The notes: generated by a model not told the origin, from the sequence alone. A DNA stretch of 64,000 nt from CAYMAI01 sp964388445 (GCA_964388445.1 CAYMAI010000007.1:62001-126000); one strand, 5' to 3'; shown: positions 16,452 to 25,557, counted from the first letter of the stretch. Translations and numbers: made by a program.

Positions 16452-17132
16452 ATGGGCGATCAATCTGTGCTTAAAAGCGGCGAAATGGTGAAATATTACG
16501 TGAGCTTTCCGCGGCTGAGATACGTTTATGGAGAAGCGGAACTTCCCGGCCATAGCTACGTAAAAGTAAACATCGATCCGCTTGGAAGGCATCTTCGCCG
16601 GCAATGGTTCAGGGCGGACGGTCTGCTTGCAACGCGAGAAGAGCTTCAATACGACGACAGCGGCAAGCTCATAAGGCTCGAAGTATTCGATGCTGAAGGC
16701 GGGAGAAAAGGCTTCACCGTATATAAACACCTCGGATGCGGAGTCGTCGCGATGCACAGGTTCGACGCCGCAGGCACGCCGAGCGAAGTCATCGAAGAAC
16801 GCAGAAACGAGCGCGGATTTTTGGTTTGGGAACACCACCAAGCGGTCATCGAGCACGGAAGCAAGCTTAAATCGGTACTGAAAATAGAATATAAATACCC
16901 GGAGCCCGGAATCCGCCTTGCCGAGTATTTCGACGACGATGGCGAGCTATCGCACAAAATTATCGATTATTTCAACGAAAACGGCGACTTGATTGCAACC
17001 GAAAAAATAGGTGAGGATGACCTAATCGTATCGCGATCGGAGTATGTTTACGATCCCGGTGGAAGAATTCACTTTAGAATCGATACGGACATTCAGGGGA
17101 ACGTAACAGCAAAAGTGGATTATCAGCATTAA
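16452..17132 (+). CDS. Unrecognised protein with YD/RHS-like strand repeats
   Basis: The product is 226 residues from ATG 16452, with GGAGG at 16441-16445. There is no signal peptide or membrane helix, so it should be cytoplasmic. Repeats of the form YDDSGKLIRLEVFDAEG, YFDDDGELSHKIIDYF, NENGDLIATEK and YDPGGRIHFRIDT recur every ~20 residues. This resembles the YD strand repeats of RHS proteins, but the RHS core and toxin end are absent and the protein is far shorter. It might also be compared with MORN-type beta sheets. No function can be assigned. Confidence 0.75.
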   Translation: MGDQSVLKSGEMVKYYVSFPRLRYVYGEAELPGHSYVKVNIDPLGRHLRRQWFRADGLLATREELQYDDSGKLIRLEVFDAEGGRKGFTVYKHLGCGVVAMHRFDAAGTPSEVIEERRNERGFLVWEHHQAVIEHGSKLKSVLKIEYKYPEPGIRLAEYFDDDGELSHKIIDYFNENGDLIATEKIGEDDLIVSRSEYVYDPGGRIHFRIDTDIQGNVTAKVDYQH

Positions 17133-17171
17133 CCGCAAATGCAATCAACGTAATTGAATTTACATTAAAAC

Positions 17172-18266
17172 TCATTTCCGAAATTCCGGATTGCCCGACG
17201 GATAGGAGCGTATCGGTTCTTCGCCGCTAAGCGCCGCGAGCGCGCCCAGCGCCAGCGCTTCCATTTCTTCCTCTCCTGCGTAAATCAGCACGCGGCCGAG
17301 CGGGTTTAGATATTCCGACAGGTCGCGGGCGAGCCGGGCACTTTTCATCATTCCACCGGTCAACAGAATCGCGTCCCCGTTTCCTTTCAGCGCCGTCCAA
17401 TACGCACCCACGTTTTTTGCGACTTGATAGACCATCGCGTCATAAATCAGCTCCGCTTCTGTGTCCCCCGCGTCCAGCCGCTTTTCAACTTCCCGGAAGT
17501 CGGATGTGCCGAGATACCCGGCGAACCCGCTTTTCTTAGTCAATATTTCCTTCACTTCGGCTTCGGGCTTCGAATAGCATAGCTTCATTAAGCCGCGAAG
17601 GGGGAGAACGCCCGCCCGCTCGACCGAAAACGGCCCCTCGCCGAGTTGTGCATCAGTCACGTCTATTATGCGCCCCCGTTTAATCGCGGCTATCGTGAAT
17701 CCGCTGCCTAAGTGCGCCACCGCAAAACTTGCCTGCGCAATCGGGATTTCAAGTTCACGCGCCGCCTTTTTCGCGACGGCACGGACGTTAAGCGTATGCA
17801 GGCGGCTCGCCCGTTCGACGCCCGGCACGCCGGAGATGCGCTGAACGTCTTCGAATTCGTCCACGACGATGGGATCGACAATGACGATGGGGATTTTGCC
17901 GCCGGAAATATCGCTCGCTACGAGTGCGGACAGGTTCGACGCGTGCGCGCCGAATTTGCAATCACGCAGGTCTCCGAGCATTCGTTCGTTCACGCGCGTA
18001 ACCCCCGCGGGAAGCGGCGAAAGGATTCCACCGCGGCTCGCGATAATTTTAACGTCCTCGATAGATACGCCGCTACGCTCTATAAAACCGCGTACGGCGG
18101 CGGCACGCTCCGGGATTTCGGCGGCGAGATTTGGGTATGGCCGTTCGGGATGAAATGGAATATTTTCTTCGAACAACGAGAATTCGCCGCCGAATACAGC
18201 GACCTTTGTCGATGTGTTTCCGATGTTGATTACGAGGATTTTTTTGCCAGGGGAATCACATTGCAT
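17172..18266 (-). CDS. buk: Butyrate kinase (acetokinase family)
   Basis: The product is 364 residues. It carries the acetokinase-family nucleotide motifs LVINIGNTSTKVAVF at the N-terminus, VAHLGSGFTIAA (~200) and ILLTGGMMKSARL (~310). Length and the GVEERASRLH-type segment (GVPGVERASRLH) fit butyrate/branched-chain fatty-acid kinase rather than acetate kinase. The enzyme interconverts butyryl phosphate and butyrate with ADP/ATP. Its usual partner, phosphotransbutyrylase, is not in the window. ATG 18266 follows GGGAGA; an ORF extension to 18305 has no ribosome site. Confidence 0.88.
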   Translation of the reverse strand: MQCDSPGKKILVINIGNTSTKVAVFGGEFSLFEENIPFHPERPYPNLAAEIPERAAAVRGFIERSGVSIEDVKIIASRGGILSPLPAGVTRVNERMLGDLRDCKFGAHASNLSALVASDISGGKIPIVIVDPIVVDEFEDVQRISGVPGVERASRLHTLNVRAVAKKAARELEIPIAQASFAVAHLGSGFTIAAIKRGRIIDVTDAQLGEGPFSVERAGVLPLRGLMKLCYSKPEAEVKEILTKKSGFAGYLGTSDFREVEKRLDAGDTEAELIYDAMVYQVAKNVGAYWTALKGNGDAILLTGGMMKSARLARDLSEYLNPLGRVLIYAGEEEMEALALGALAALSGEEPIRSYPSGNPEFRK

Positions 18267-18290
18267 AGCCGTCTCCCAAAACGCAGTCCT

Positions 18291-18301
18291 GCGCGAAGCG
18301 C
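18291..18301. repeat. Short GC palindrome GCGC-GAA-GCGC
   Basis: An 11-base palindromic hairpin between buk and lepA. The identical 11-mer occurs in another intergenic gap at 57461-57471. Confidence 0.4.
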
Positions 18302-18383
18302 GCAATTAAACAATATCTGGCTGTGAGGGATGCGTCAAGCAGTCTTGCGCTTGGGAAATGGGGAGCGCGAAATCGCCAGAACG

Positions 18384-20201
18384 CTACCCCTTCTTGTCCT
18401 TATCCACTTTCAGCACGCTTAAAAACGCTTCCTGCGGCACGTTGACGTTGCCTATGCTGCGCATCCGCTTTTTGCCTTCTTTCTGCTTTTCCAGAAGTTT
18501 GCGCTTGCGCGTAATGTCGCCGCCGTAGCATTTCGCCGTGACGTCCTTTCTAAGTGCGGCAATGTCTTCGCGAGCGACCACATTGCTTCCGATTGCCGCC
18601 TGAATCGGTATTTGAAACATATGCCGCGGAATCGTGCGTCGGAGCGTGTCCACCACCTGCCTGCCGCGCTGCGCAGAAACGGAGCGGTGGCATAGAAATG
18701 AAAGTGGGTCAACTTTTTCTTTATTTATCAGGATGTCCACTTTTACGAGGTCGCTTTCCCGGAACTCGATGAAGTGATAGTCGAGGCTGGCATATCCGCG
18801 CGAACTGCTTTTAAGAAGATCGTAATAATCGTAAATGATTTCGGACAGCGGAAGGTGAAACCTGAGACTCACGCGATTACTTGTAAGGTGCTCCATGTTT
18901 ACAAGCTCGCCGCGCCGTTTTTTCGAAAGCTCGATGACTGCGCTCATATGGCTGGCGGGACAAATCACCTCGGCTTCGACAAACGGCTCTTCAATCATTG
19001 CGATGCGGCCGCGATCGGGAAACCTGCCGGGATTGTCTATTAACTCTACATTTCCGTCGGTGGTCGTTACTCGATAGACAACGGATGGACTCGTCGCGAT
19101 AAGCTCCAGATTGTATTCGCGCTCCAGGCGCTCGATGACGATTTCCATGTGCAGCAGACCCAGGAAACCGAGTCTGAACCCGAAACCGAGCGCGTCGCTC
19201 GACTCCTGCTCGTAAAATAAGGCGCTGTCGTTCAGCGAAAGCTTTTCGAGCGCTCCTCTGAGGTCGTCGAAATTCTCGCCGTCCGCCGTATAAAGGCCGC
19301 AAAAAACCATCGGCGTCATTTTCTTGTAGCCGGGAAAGGGTTCAAGTCGCGGGCGAAGTGCGTCCGTAATCGTATCGCCGACGCGGGACATCGCAACGTC
19401 TTTCATTCCTAGAATGACATAGCCGACCTGACCGGCGGAAAGTTCGTCCAGCGGCGTCATTTCGGGTTGAAAAACTCCGATATCGCCGACCTCGTACTTT
19501 TTGCCGTTACTCATTGTAAGAACCTGTCGGCCGCGCTTAATCGCGCCATCGAAAATGCGAACATAACTGACTACGCCCCGATAGATATCGTAATGAGAAT
19601 CGAAGATAAGCGCGCCAAGCGTCTCGTCCACGGATCCTTTCGGGGGAGGAATCCTCTTTACAACGGCTTCGAGCAGGTCCTCGACGCCTACACCCATTTT
19701 TGCGCTTACGCGCAATGTTTCTTCCTCCGTTACGCCAAGAATCTGGCCGAGTTCATCCATAACCTCGTCGGCTCTCTGTGCAGGAAGGTCTATTTTATTG
19801 ATTACAGGAATAATTTCTAGATCGGCTTCGAGAGCCAAATATAGGTTCGCAATAGTTTGGGCTTCTACGCCCTGCGCCGCATCGACAAGGAGAAGCGCGC
19901 CCTCGCAGGCCTTAAGGCTGCGGCTCACTTCATAGGCGAAGTCAACATGGCCTGGCGTATCGATTAGGTTGAGCAAGTAATCCTGACCGTCGCTTGCGCG
20001 ATAAATCATCCGTACGGCCTGAGCCTTAATCGTGATGCCTCGTTCGCGTTCGAGATCCATGCGGTCAAGCACTTGCTCTTTCATTTTCCGCTCGTCAATC
20101 GTGTGCGTAAACTCGATAAGACGGTCGGCGAGCGTGCTTTTGCCGTGGTCTATATGCGCGATTATACAGAAATTTCGCGTGCGTTCTATGGGAATGGACA
20201 C
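18384..20201 (-). CDS. lepA: Elongation factor 4, ribosome back-translocase GTPase
   Basis: The product is 605 residues, the normal length for LepA/EF4. GTPase motifs are intact: AHIDHGKST (G1, ~15-23), DTPGHVDF (G3, ~80) and NKIDLP (G4, ~135). The LepA-specific C-terminal domain is clear (EHLTSNRVSLRFHLPLSEI; KCYGGDITRKRKLLEKQKEG), which separates it from EF-G. It binds stalled ribosomes and promotes correct elongation under stress. The ATG follows CAGGAG by a short spacer. The gene stands alone here, without lepB. Confidence 0.96.
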   Translation of the reverse strand: MSIPIERTRNFCIIAHIDHGKSTLADRLIEFTHTIDERKMKEQVLDRMDLERERGITIKAQAVRMIYRASDGQDYLLNLIDTPGHVDFAYEVSRSLKACEGALLLVDAAQGVEAQTIANLYLALEADLEIIPVINKIDLPAQRADEVMDELGQILGVTEEETLRVSAKMGVGVEDLLEAVVKRIPPPKGSVDETLGALIFDSHYDIYRGVVSYVRIFDGAIKRGRQVLTMSNGKKYEVGDIGVFQPEMTPLDELSAGQVGYVILGMKDVAMSRVGDTITDALRPRLEPFPGYKKMTPMVFCGLYTADGENFDDLRGALEKLSLNDSALFYEQESSDALGFGFRLGFLGLLHMEIVIERLEREYNLELIATSPSVVYRVTTTDGNVELIDNPGRFPDRGRIAMIEEPFVEAEVICPASHMSAVIELSKKRRGELVNMEHLTSNRVSLRFHLPLSEIIYDYYDLLKSSSRGYASLDYHFIEFRESDLVKVDILINKEKVDPLSFLCHRSVSAQRGRQVVDTLRRTIPRHMFQIPIQAAIGSNVVAREDIAALRKDVTAKCYGGDITRKRKLLEKQKEGKKRMRSIGNVNVPQEAFLSVLKVDKDKKG

Positions 20202-20329
20202 TCCTGAATTATATCAGCGGTAAAGGCGCACGACGCGAAATTTGGAGCTTGGCATTATGGATTTCATTTTGAAAAAATTTGTATTATTCTCTGTGTCTGG
20301 ATTTCCGGAGTTACATTTTCGGGGCGAAA

Positions 20330-20713
20330 ATGATTGGCGACAACGAAAAACTGGCAAGTAAAATCCTTAGGGCAGCATTTGACGCAATACCAGGCGTGGC
20401 GTTTGTCCGCGACTCCGAAGGGATAGTTCTGCTTTCAAATAGACTTTATGCCTCATTCTTCGGGCGTTCGCCGGGAGAAATAGAAGGAAAATCGCAGCTG
20501 GAACTTTACCGCTCGGCGGGATGGAGCCAGCCGCTATTAAGTAAATGGCTCGATGAAGACCGTTCTGTCATAGCATCCGGCAAAACATTGGAGATGGATG
20601 AAGACGTAACACATGTTGACGGCAGCGTGAGCAAATTCACAACACTTAAAATTCCAATTGAGATTTGCGAAGGGGAATGGGCAGTACTTGTTTATTCTGA
20701 AAAGCGAAGGTAG
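20330..20713 (+). CDS. Stand-alone PAS domain protein
   Basis: The product is 127 residues and consists of little but one PAS domain: AAFDAIPGVAFVRDSEGIVLLSNRLYASFFG, quoted as AAFDAIPGVAFVRD and ILLSN-type strand, then the linker GRSPGEIEGKSQLEL typical of PAS folds. PAS domains sense ligands, redox state or mediate dimer contact. No kinase, cyclase or DNA-binding domain is attached, so it must act through a partner. ATG 20330 is the best start; a TTG at 20279 would add 17 residues of poor character. It lies divergent from lepA and 111 bases before the ALDH-like gene. Confidence 0.72.
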   Translation: MIGDNEKLASKILRAAFDAIPGVAFVRDSEGIVLLSNRLYASFFGRSPGEIEGKSQLELYRSAGWSQPLLSKWLDEDRSVIASGKTLEMDEDVTHVDGSVSKFTTLKIPIEICEGEWAVLVYSEKRR

Positions 20714-20749
20714 GGGAACAGAAAGCGGCACACGCCCATCACATAGCTG

Positions 20750-20778
20750 TTGCGGCTTGAGCATGATTGGCATATAAT
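20750..20778 (+). promoter_or_regulatory. Promoter before the ALDH-like gene
   Basis: TTGCGG (20750-20755), a 17-base spacer and TATAAT (20773-20778). It overlaps the TTG/ATG starts at 20750 and 20777 and so argues for a later start of the downstream protein (TTG 20825 behind GGGAAGG). Confidence 0.6.
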
Positions 20779-20824
20779 GCCAGCGCGCTTTAACGGCGCG
20801 CAACGTCAGGTTCGGGAAGGCAAT

Positions 20825-22261
20825 TTGGCGGAAGCTATTAAAATCCGGTTTGGGTCGCAAACGCTTGAAGGCGGCACGACAATTGAAACGCGCTCGAGTA
20901 TCGATGGCACTGCGCTTGGCGCTTTTGAGAATTTGTCAGCTTCCGGGCTTCAGACCCTTATTGAATCGGCCGAAGAATCTGCGGCGGACATGCAGAATTC
21001 AACGCCCGCGGACAGATCTTCGCTCCTAAAGGACCTGTCATCTGCAGTCCGCAGTCAAATCGATTCACTTGCAGAAATCCTAACTCTGGAAACCGCAAAG
21101 CCGATTTCTCTATCGAAGAATGAACTAAAAACCGCTGCCGGTTTGTTTATGTCAGGCGCATCGGAAGCGCTGCGCAACCGAAACATAATCGAGCCAATGT
21201 TCGTTCCGCTTGGAAGCCTTCAACGAATGAATATGATAAGGCGCTTTCCGCGAGGAATTGTGCTTTCCACGCTTCCCGCTACCTTTCCCTTGAGTCTTGC
21301 CGCTCATCAAATTGCTGCCGCAATTGCAGCGGGAGCGCCGCTGATCCTTCGACCTTCATCGAGAGCTGCATTTTCAACGATGCGAATGGCCGAAACTCTC
21401 GTGGATGCAATTGGAGACAGAAACTGGCTTGCAATTGCCCCGATGGATTACCAAACGTTTCAGTCGGCGCTTACTGATGACAGAATCTCTATGCTTTCCT
21501 TTTTTGGCGGCAAGGAAACGGCACTGAGATTAAGAAACATTGCCTCGGGAAAACATGTCGCTCTTCATACCGGAGGAGGGGCTACGGCGGTAGTAAGCCA
21601 CGATGCGGACGTTAAATACGCCATTGAATGCATTGTCAAAGGTGCTTTCGCGAACGCGGGTAGAAGTGGAAATACTATCGAACTCGTGCTCGTTCACGAA
21701 CGGATTTACCCCCAGTTTCGGGAAAGATTTGCCACCGCTGTTGATATGGATGCGGTTATGGGAGATCCTCTGGATGATAAGACGCTTTGCGGGCCTCTTA
21801 CAACGGAAAACGAGGCGGCTTCGCTTGAAAAATGGCTCAGCGCGGCTCAGCGCGAAGGCGGAAGAGTGGTTGCCGGAGGAGAAAGAAATGGCAAATTCAT
21901 AAAGCCGGCAGTAATCGAAGACCTTCCGCGCAAGTTTATCAAGGAAAATCCTCGTGCGCTTGGTCCGATTTGCTCAATGCTTCCCGTTTCCGATTTGGCG
22001 GACGCTGCCGACATAGTAGAAAGCATTGGGCAGGACTATATGGTTGCGCTTTTCAGCAGGGAGCAAGCCGAGGGCTTATATCTGCATTCAAGGCTTCGCG
22101 CGGGTACAATCATCATGAACGAATATCCGCTGGATATAGAAGACGGCGTTCTCTATCGCTCTGCGCGCATCGATAGCGGCGGGTCGTATGGTCTTAGATT
22201 TGCCGTCGAAGAAATGACCGAGCCCAGAAATTTGCTTTTCAATAATTATTGGGGCGGCTAA
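20825..22261 (+). CDS. Aldehyde dehydrogenase-fold protein lacking catalytic Cys and Glu (probable pseudoenzyme)
   Basis: The product is about 478 residues along the whole ALDH fold: ETAKPISLSKNE, MIRRFPRGIVLSTLPATFPLS, an Arg-Pro-Ser in place of the usual KPS, and the C-terminal FSREQAEGLYLHSRLRAG region. Key residues are changed. The general-base Glu of LELGG is His (LHTGGG, ~249). The segment normally NAGQxC reads NAGRSGN (~278-284), so the nucleophile Cys is Gly. The catalytic Asn of FNFP is Thr (ATFP). Dehydrogenase activity by the known mechanism is therefore very unlikely, yet the frame is intact over 1.4 kb. TTG 20825 is preferred because a promoter covers the earlier starts. It may bind NAD or an aldehyde as a sensor or scaffold. 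Confidence 0.82.
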   Translation: MAEAIKIRFGSQTLEGGTTIETRSSIDGTALGAFENLSASGLQTLIESAEESAADMQNSTPADRSSLLKDLSSAVRSQIDSLAEILTLETAKPISLSKNELKTAAGLFMSGASEALRNRNIIEPMFVPLGSLQRMNMIRRFPRGIVLSTLPATFPLSLAAHQIAAAIAAGAPLILRPSSRAAFSTMRMAETLVDAIGDRNWLAIAPMDYQTFQSALTDDRISMLSFFGGKETALRLRNIASGKHVALHTGGGATAVVSHDADVKYAIECIVKGAFANAGRSGNTIELVLVHERIYPQFRERFATAVDMDAVMGDPLDDKTLCGPLTTENEAASLEKWLSAAQREGGRVVAGGERNGKFIKPAVIEDLPRKFIKENPRALGPICSMLPVSDLADAADIVESIGQDYMVALFSREQAEGLYLHSRLRAGTIIMNEYPLDIEDGVLYRSARIDSGGSYGLRFAVEEMTEPRNLLFNNYWGG

Positions 22262-22325
22262 CCAAATCATATGCAAACATCAGGAGTTTTTTTCCGTCCC
22301 AAATTCTGCGCGTCGAGCGCTTGAA

Positions 22326-23246
22326 ATGAAAACTTTGCTGAATTTCGGCCTTGCCTTGGCATTTGCTTCGTTTGCAGTCGCGATAGCTCAATACGAAACG
22401 ATTGCCGCACCGCGCTTTATCAGCAGATTTGCTCCCGAACCGTCAACGCAAAAGATAATGGCGGCCGATGGTTTCGAATGCAGCTCGCTTGTATTCATAC
22501 CAAAGGGAAAAGGACCGCATCCCGCGTTGATAGTATTACATTCCGGCGGATCCAGAAGCGCGGGTGCGATAGGGGCGTTCAGGAAATATGGCGCAGCCTT
22601 TGCTCCGCTTGGATATGGAATCGTCGCCCCGGATTATAGAACCGGCGCACTCGGCGGAGATTCGCTGCTGGACGTTCTTGGAACGATTGATTTTATCGCC
22701 AGGCATGAACGTCTGGACAGAAGCAAGGTAATAATAATCGGCGATTCTCAAGGGGCGTACCTCGCAGCGCTTGCCGCATCGCGTGAGTCGGTACTCGCAA
22801 TTGTCTGCGCAGGCGGCTTTTACGATTTGTCCGAATACATGCTCGATGTGCTTGTAAATGCTCGATCGCCGGCACAGAAAAAATTGTATTTGGAAACCGT
22901 AAGCGAGCTTGGAGAGCCGGCAGGGGATCGAAATGACGCGTACGCCGCACGATCTCCCGAACTAAGAGCCGAATACATAAGCTCGCGCGTACTTATGTTT
23001 CACGGCGAAAACGATACGGAAATTGGATGGCAATATTCTCAGAGATTCGCCGGCGCATTGCAGTCCGCCGGCATTACTGCCGATTTGTACGTATTGCCTA
23101 ATGCGGGACACAGCGTAAACATTGTCGGCGATACAACGGCGCATTACGTAATTAACTTTTTAGGCGGACTGGGTTTGCCGATACCCGAAGAAGAACCACT
23201 TTCCTCAATTCCGGAGGACGAACACGGCGGGCAAAATCTCGATTAA
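22326..23246 (+). CDS. Exported alpha/beta hydrolase (dienelactone hydrolase/S9-like)
   Basis: The product is 306 residues with a signal peptide (MKTLLNFGLALAFASFAVAIA). The alpha/beta hydrolase triad is visible: nucleophile Ser in GDSQGAY (~141), Asp in HGENDTEIG (~225) and His in NAGHSVNIV (~259). The oxyanion segment is VLHSGGSRS (~72). The substrate is probably an ester or short peptide met in the periplasm. It ends in an acidic tail. It follows the ALDH-like gene by 64 bases in the same direction and may be co-transcribed; the ribosome site is weak. Confidence 0.85.
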   Translation: MKTLLNFGLALAFASFAVAIAQYETIAAPRFISRFAPEPSTQKIMAADGFECSSLVFIPKGKGPHPALIVLHSGGSRSAGAIGAFRKYGAAFAPLGYGIVAPDYRTGALGGDSLLDVLGTIDFIARHERLDRSKVIIIGDSQGAYLAALAASRESVLAIVCAGGFYDLSEYMLDVLVNARSPAQKKLYLETVSELGEPAGDRNDAYAARSPELRAEYISSRVLMFHGENDTEIGWQYSQRFAGALQSAGITADLYVLPNAGHSVNIVGDTTAHYVINFLGGLGLPIPEEEPLSSIPEDEHGGQNLD

Positions 23247-23256
23247 GCAAATCAAA

Positions 23257-24042
23257 TCAAAGTAATTCGCCTTCAAACGTCCAAAGTTCGCCGATTTTAG
23301 TAAATCCTTCACCATTAAAAAGAAATCGAGCTGGATTGTCTTTTTCGGTAATTAGGCCGATGACCAAGTTTCCCGAATCGCGTGCAAGCCCGATGTGGTG
23401 GTTGAGTAAAGCGGTCGCGACTCCAATTCTGCGGCTTTTGGGCGCGACGAAAAGGCTGCGAAAGCGCCCGCATACGCCGAAATTGAAATACGCCAGCCTT
23501 CCCGCAGGTTCGCCGTTCATTTTGGCTAGCCAAGTGGCGTAGCCGGGCAATTTTTCGTCGCGGATTTTATGCATTCTCAAACGCATTTCTTGCGTGCAAC
23601 TTCCTTCCCCTTCGAACAGATTTATTGCTTCATCCAAGCCGGTGGCACGTGAAATTTCTACCGGCGGTTTTTTTTCGGCCTTTTTGCTTTTTACCCATGC
23701 GTAAACTTCCAATACGGTTTTTTTGAAGTCTAGCAAATACATATCTTCTTCGATGCGGACTGCGGTATCGTCATCCAAAAGGTCGGGCGAGGCATAAACA
23801 CACATTACGCGCGCTCCATTTGTCCTGAAAAACTTGGACGCATCTTTAAGCGCGCTCTCCATATCGCCCATTTCGCCGGCAACCAGCCCGGTCACACTTG
23901 CCGCGCCCGGGCAGTCCGCAAAATCTGGAACAACGGCAGCCTTGCCCCAGCCGAAATCCTCTACTAGTGCGCCCGCGCTTTTAATTGCGAATTCGGACTC
24001 CGCTAACTGCTTTACTGCGAATAATCTGTTCGCGTCTTCCAC
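23257..24042 (-). CDS. GNAT-family N-acetyltransferase
   Basis: The product is 261 residues. The C-terminal half is a GNAT fold: GRLAYFNFG strand, then RSLFVAPKSRRIGVATALL, the acetyl-CoA motif A with R-R-x-G-x-A in place of Q/R-x-x-G-x-G/A, then LITEKDNPARFLFNGEGF (motif B). The N-terminal ~125 residues are a second domain of unclear type, perhaps a degenerate GNAT copy. It should transfer an acetyl group to an amine; the substrate is unknown. The start is GTG 24042, with TATACT (24049-24054) six bases before it and no ribosome site, so the message is probably leaderless. Confidence 0.82.
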   Translation of the reverse strand: MEDANRLFAVKQLAESEFAIKSAGALVEDFGWGKAAVVPDFADCPGAASVTGLVAGEMGDMESALKDASKFFRTNGARVMCVYASPDLLDDDTAVRIEEDMYLLDFKKTVLEVYAWVKSKKAEKKPPVEISRATGLDEAINLFEGEGSCTQEMRLRMHKIRDEKLPGYATWLAKMNGEPAGRLAYFNFGVCGRFRSLFVAPKSRRIGVATALLNHHIGLARDSGNLVIGLITEKDNPARFLFNGEGFTKIGELWTFEGELL

Positions 24043-24048
24043 GCAGTT

Positions 24049-24054
24049 AGTATA
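24049..24054 (-). promoter_or_regulatory. -10 element of a probable leaderless promoter (GNAT gene)
   Basis: TATACT on the minus strand, six bases before GTG 24042. A start of transcription 6-7 bases after the box would fall on the start codon. Confidence 0.5.
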
Positions 24055-24087
24055 GCCATTATTTCGTAAAATTTAAGACTGCGATGA

Positions 24088-24093
24088 TAAAAT
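24088..24093 (+). promoter_or_regulatory. -10 element of a probable leaderless promoter (MFS gene)
   Basis: TAAAAT six bases before GTG 24100, with no Shine-Dalgarno sequence. It is divergent from the matching element of the GNAT gene. Confidence 0.5.
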
Positions 24094-24099
24094 CCGGCC

Positions 24100-25557
24100 G
24101 TGCCCGATACAGGAAAACCGCCAGCAAAACTTTCACGCGGCCAGCTTTTAAGGCTGTCCGCGTTTTGGTTCGGGCTGCAATTTTTTTGGACGAGCGCAAT
24201 GCTCATCGTATTGCCCGGAAAAGTGCGTGAATTCGTGCCGCTGGAGCATTTGGGCGGCTATTTAAGCTTGATTAAGGGAATTGGCGCAGTTGTTGTCATT
24301 TCTACCCAGCTTTCTATTGGATTTATCAGCGATCATACGTGGTCGAAACATGGCCCAAGAAGGCCATATATTATATATGGAACGCTTTCAGGTTGCGTAG
24401 CGGTAGCCTTTTTCATGCTTGCGCCAACTTATTGGTGGCTGTTCGCAGCTTACCTGTTTATCGAAGCGACTCTAAACGTCGCGAGTGTGCCGTTTCAATC
24501 CTTACTTCCCGATCTCGTGCCGGAGCGTCAACATTCTCGCGCCGGAAGTACCATGGGGCTTTTGCATCTGACGGGCAACTTGACAGGGCTCGTTTCGCTT
24601 CTAGCAATGGTCATTATTTTCCGGGAAGACACACCCTCGGGATATCGTTATTTTCTTCTGCCAGCGTATTTGGCACTGCTAATCGGCACAATGCTGGTCG
24701 TGGTATTAGGCATTGACGAAAAAGGATGGAGGCAAGAAACACGCAAGAAAATCAACGGGGCGGTTCGCAAAATTAGGATTTTACCCGGCGCAATTGTTAA
24801 ATTCGCCGCAGATTCGCCAAACCTGGTTTTGTCCATAATTAATGCCTACAGAAAAATCGAGCTTAGGTCTCATTCCGACATCGTATGGCTGATGCTAAGC
24901 CGGTTCACCGTTTTTCTCGGCTATCATTCTTTTCTTACCTTTGTTAAGTATTATGCCGACATAAATCTGGATAAAGATGCTTGGCTTGGCACGTTTGGCA
25001 TCGCCGGTGGCAACGCCGGAAATTATCACGGTCTCGTCGCTCCTGCAATGTTGATGTTTTTCATTTTGGGAGGCCTGGCAGGAAATTTCGCTTCTGCGCC
25101 ACTTTCAGAAAAGTACGGCAAAAAGTCGGTCATTGCGGGCGGGCTGATTGTCGCGGGCATAATGGATATTCCGCTGATATTCACAACCGACGTATGGGTG
25201 GCAATTGGGGCGGGAACGGTACTAGGCGCTGGATGGGGCGCGTTTTTGGCCGCCGATTGGGCATTCGCTTGCACTTTGATGCCAAAAAGCCAAGCCGGCA
25301 GCTTTATGGGAATCTGGGATGTTTCAACTCTGTTGCCCCAAATCATTGCTCCGGTAATCGCTGGCGGGCTAATCCGCGATTTTGCTTTTAAAGCCAACGA
25401 ATCGCGATTGGGCGCGCATGCGGCCGAAGCGCTTGCCCATCAGTGGATTCTGGCGAGTCTTTTGGTTTATTTTGCATTATCTATCGCACTACTCAAATTC
25501 GTCAGGGAAAAGCGCTCCTTGCCAAAGAATGCGACGCGAAGTGATAACAGAGAATGA
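24100..25557 (+). CDS. Major facilitator superfamily transporter (SLC45/GPH-like)
   Basis: The product is 485 residues with about 12 hydrophobic segments. The first inter-helix loop is ISDHTWSKHGPRRPYIIYG (~70-88), the D-x-T-x-S-x-x-G-R-R-R/P-P form seen in glycoside/pentoside and SLC45 sugar transporters; a second copy is SEKYGKKSVIAGG (~332). A charged loop with EKGWRQETRKK divides the two halves. It probably moves a sugar or similar solute with protons or sodium. The start is GTG 24100 with a -10-like box six bases upstream and no ribosome site. Confidence 0.85.
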   Translation: MPDTGKPPAKLSRGQLLRLSAFWFGLQFFWTSAMLIVLPGKVREFVPLEHLGGYLSLIKGIGAVVVISTQLSIGFISDHTWSKHGPRRPYIIYGTLSGCVAVAFFMLAPTYWWLFAAYLFIEATLNVASVPFQSLLPDLVPERQHSRAGSTMGLLHLTGNLTGLVSLLAMVIIFREDTPSGYRYFLLPAYLALLIGTMLVVVLGIDEKGWRQETRKKINGAVRKIRILPGAIVKFAADSPNLVLSIINAYRKIELRSHSDIVWLMLSRFTVFLGYHSFLTFVKYYADINLDKDAWLGTFGIAGGNAGNYHGLVAPAMLMFFILGGLAGNFASAPLSEKYGKKSVIAGGLIVAGIMDIPLIFTTDVWVAIGAGTVLGAGWGAFLAADWAFACTLMPKSQAGSFMGIWDVSTLLPQIIAPVIAGGLIRDFAFKANESRLGAHAAEALAHQWILASLLVYFALSIALLKFVREKRSLPKNATRSDNRE

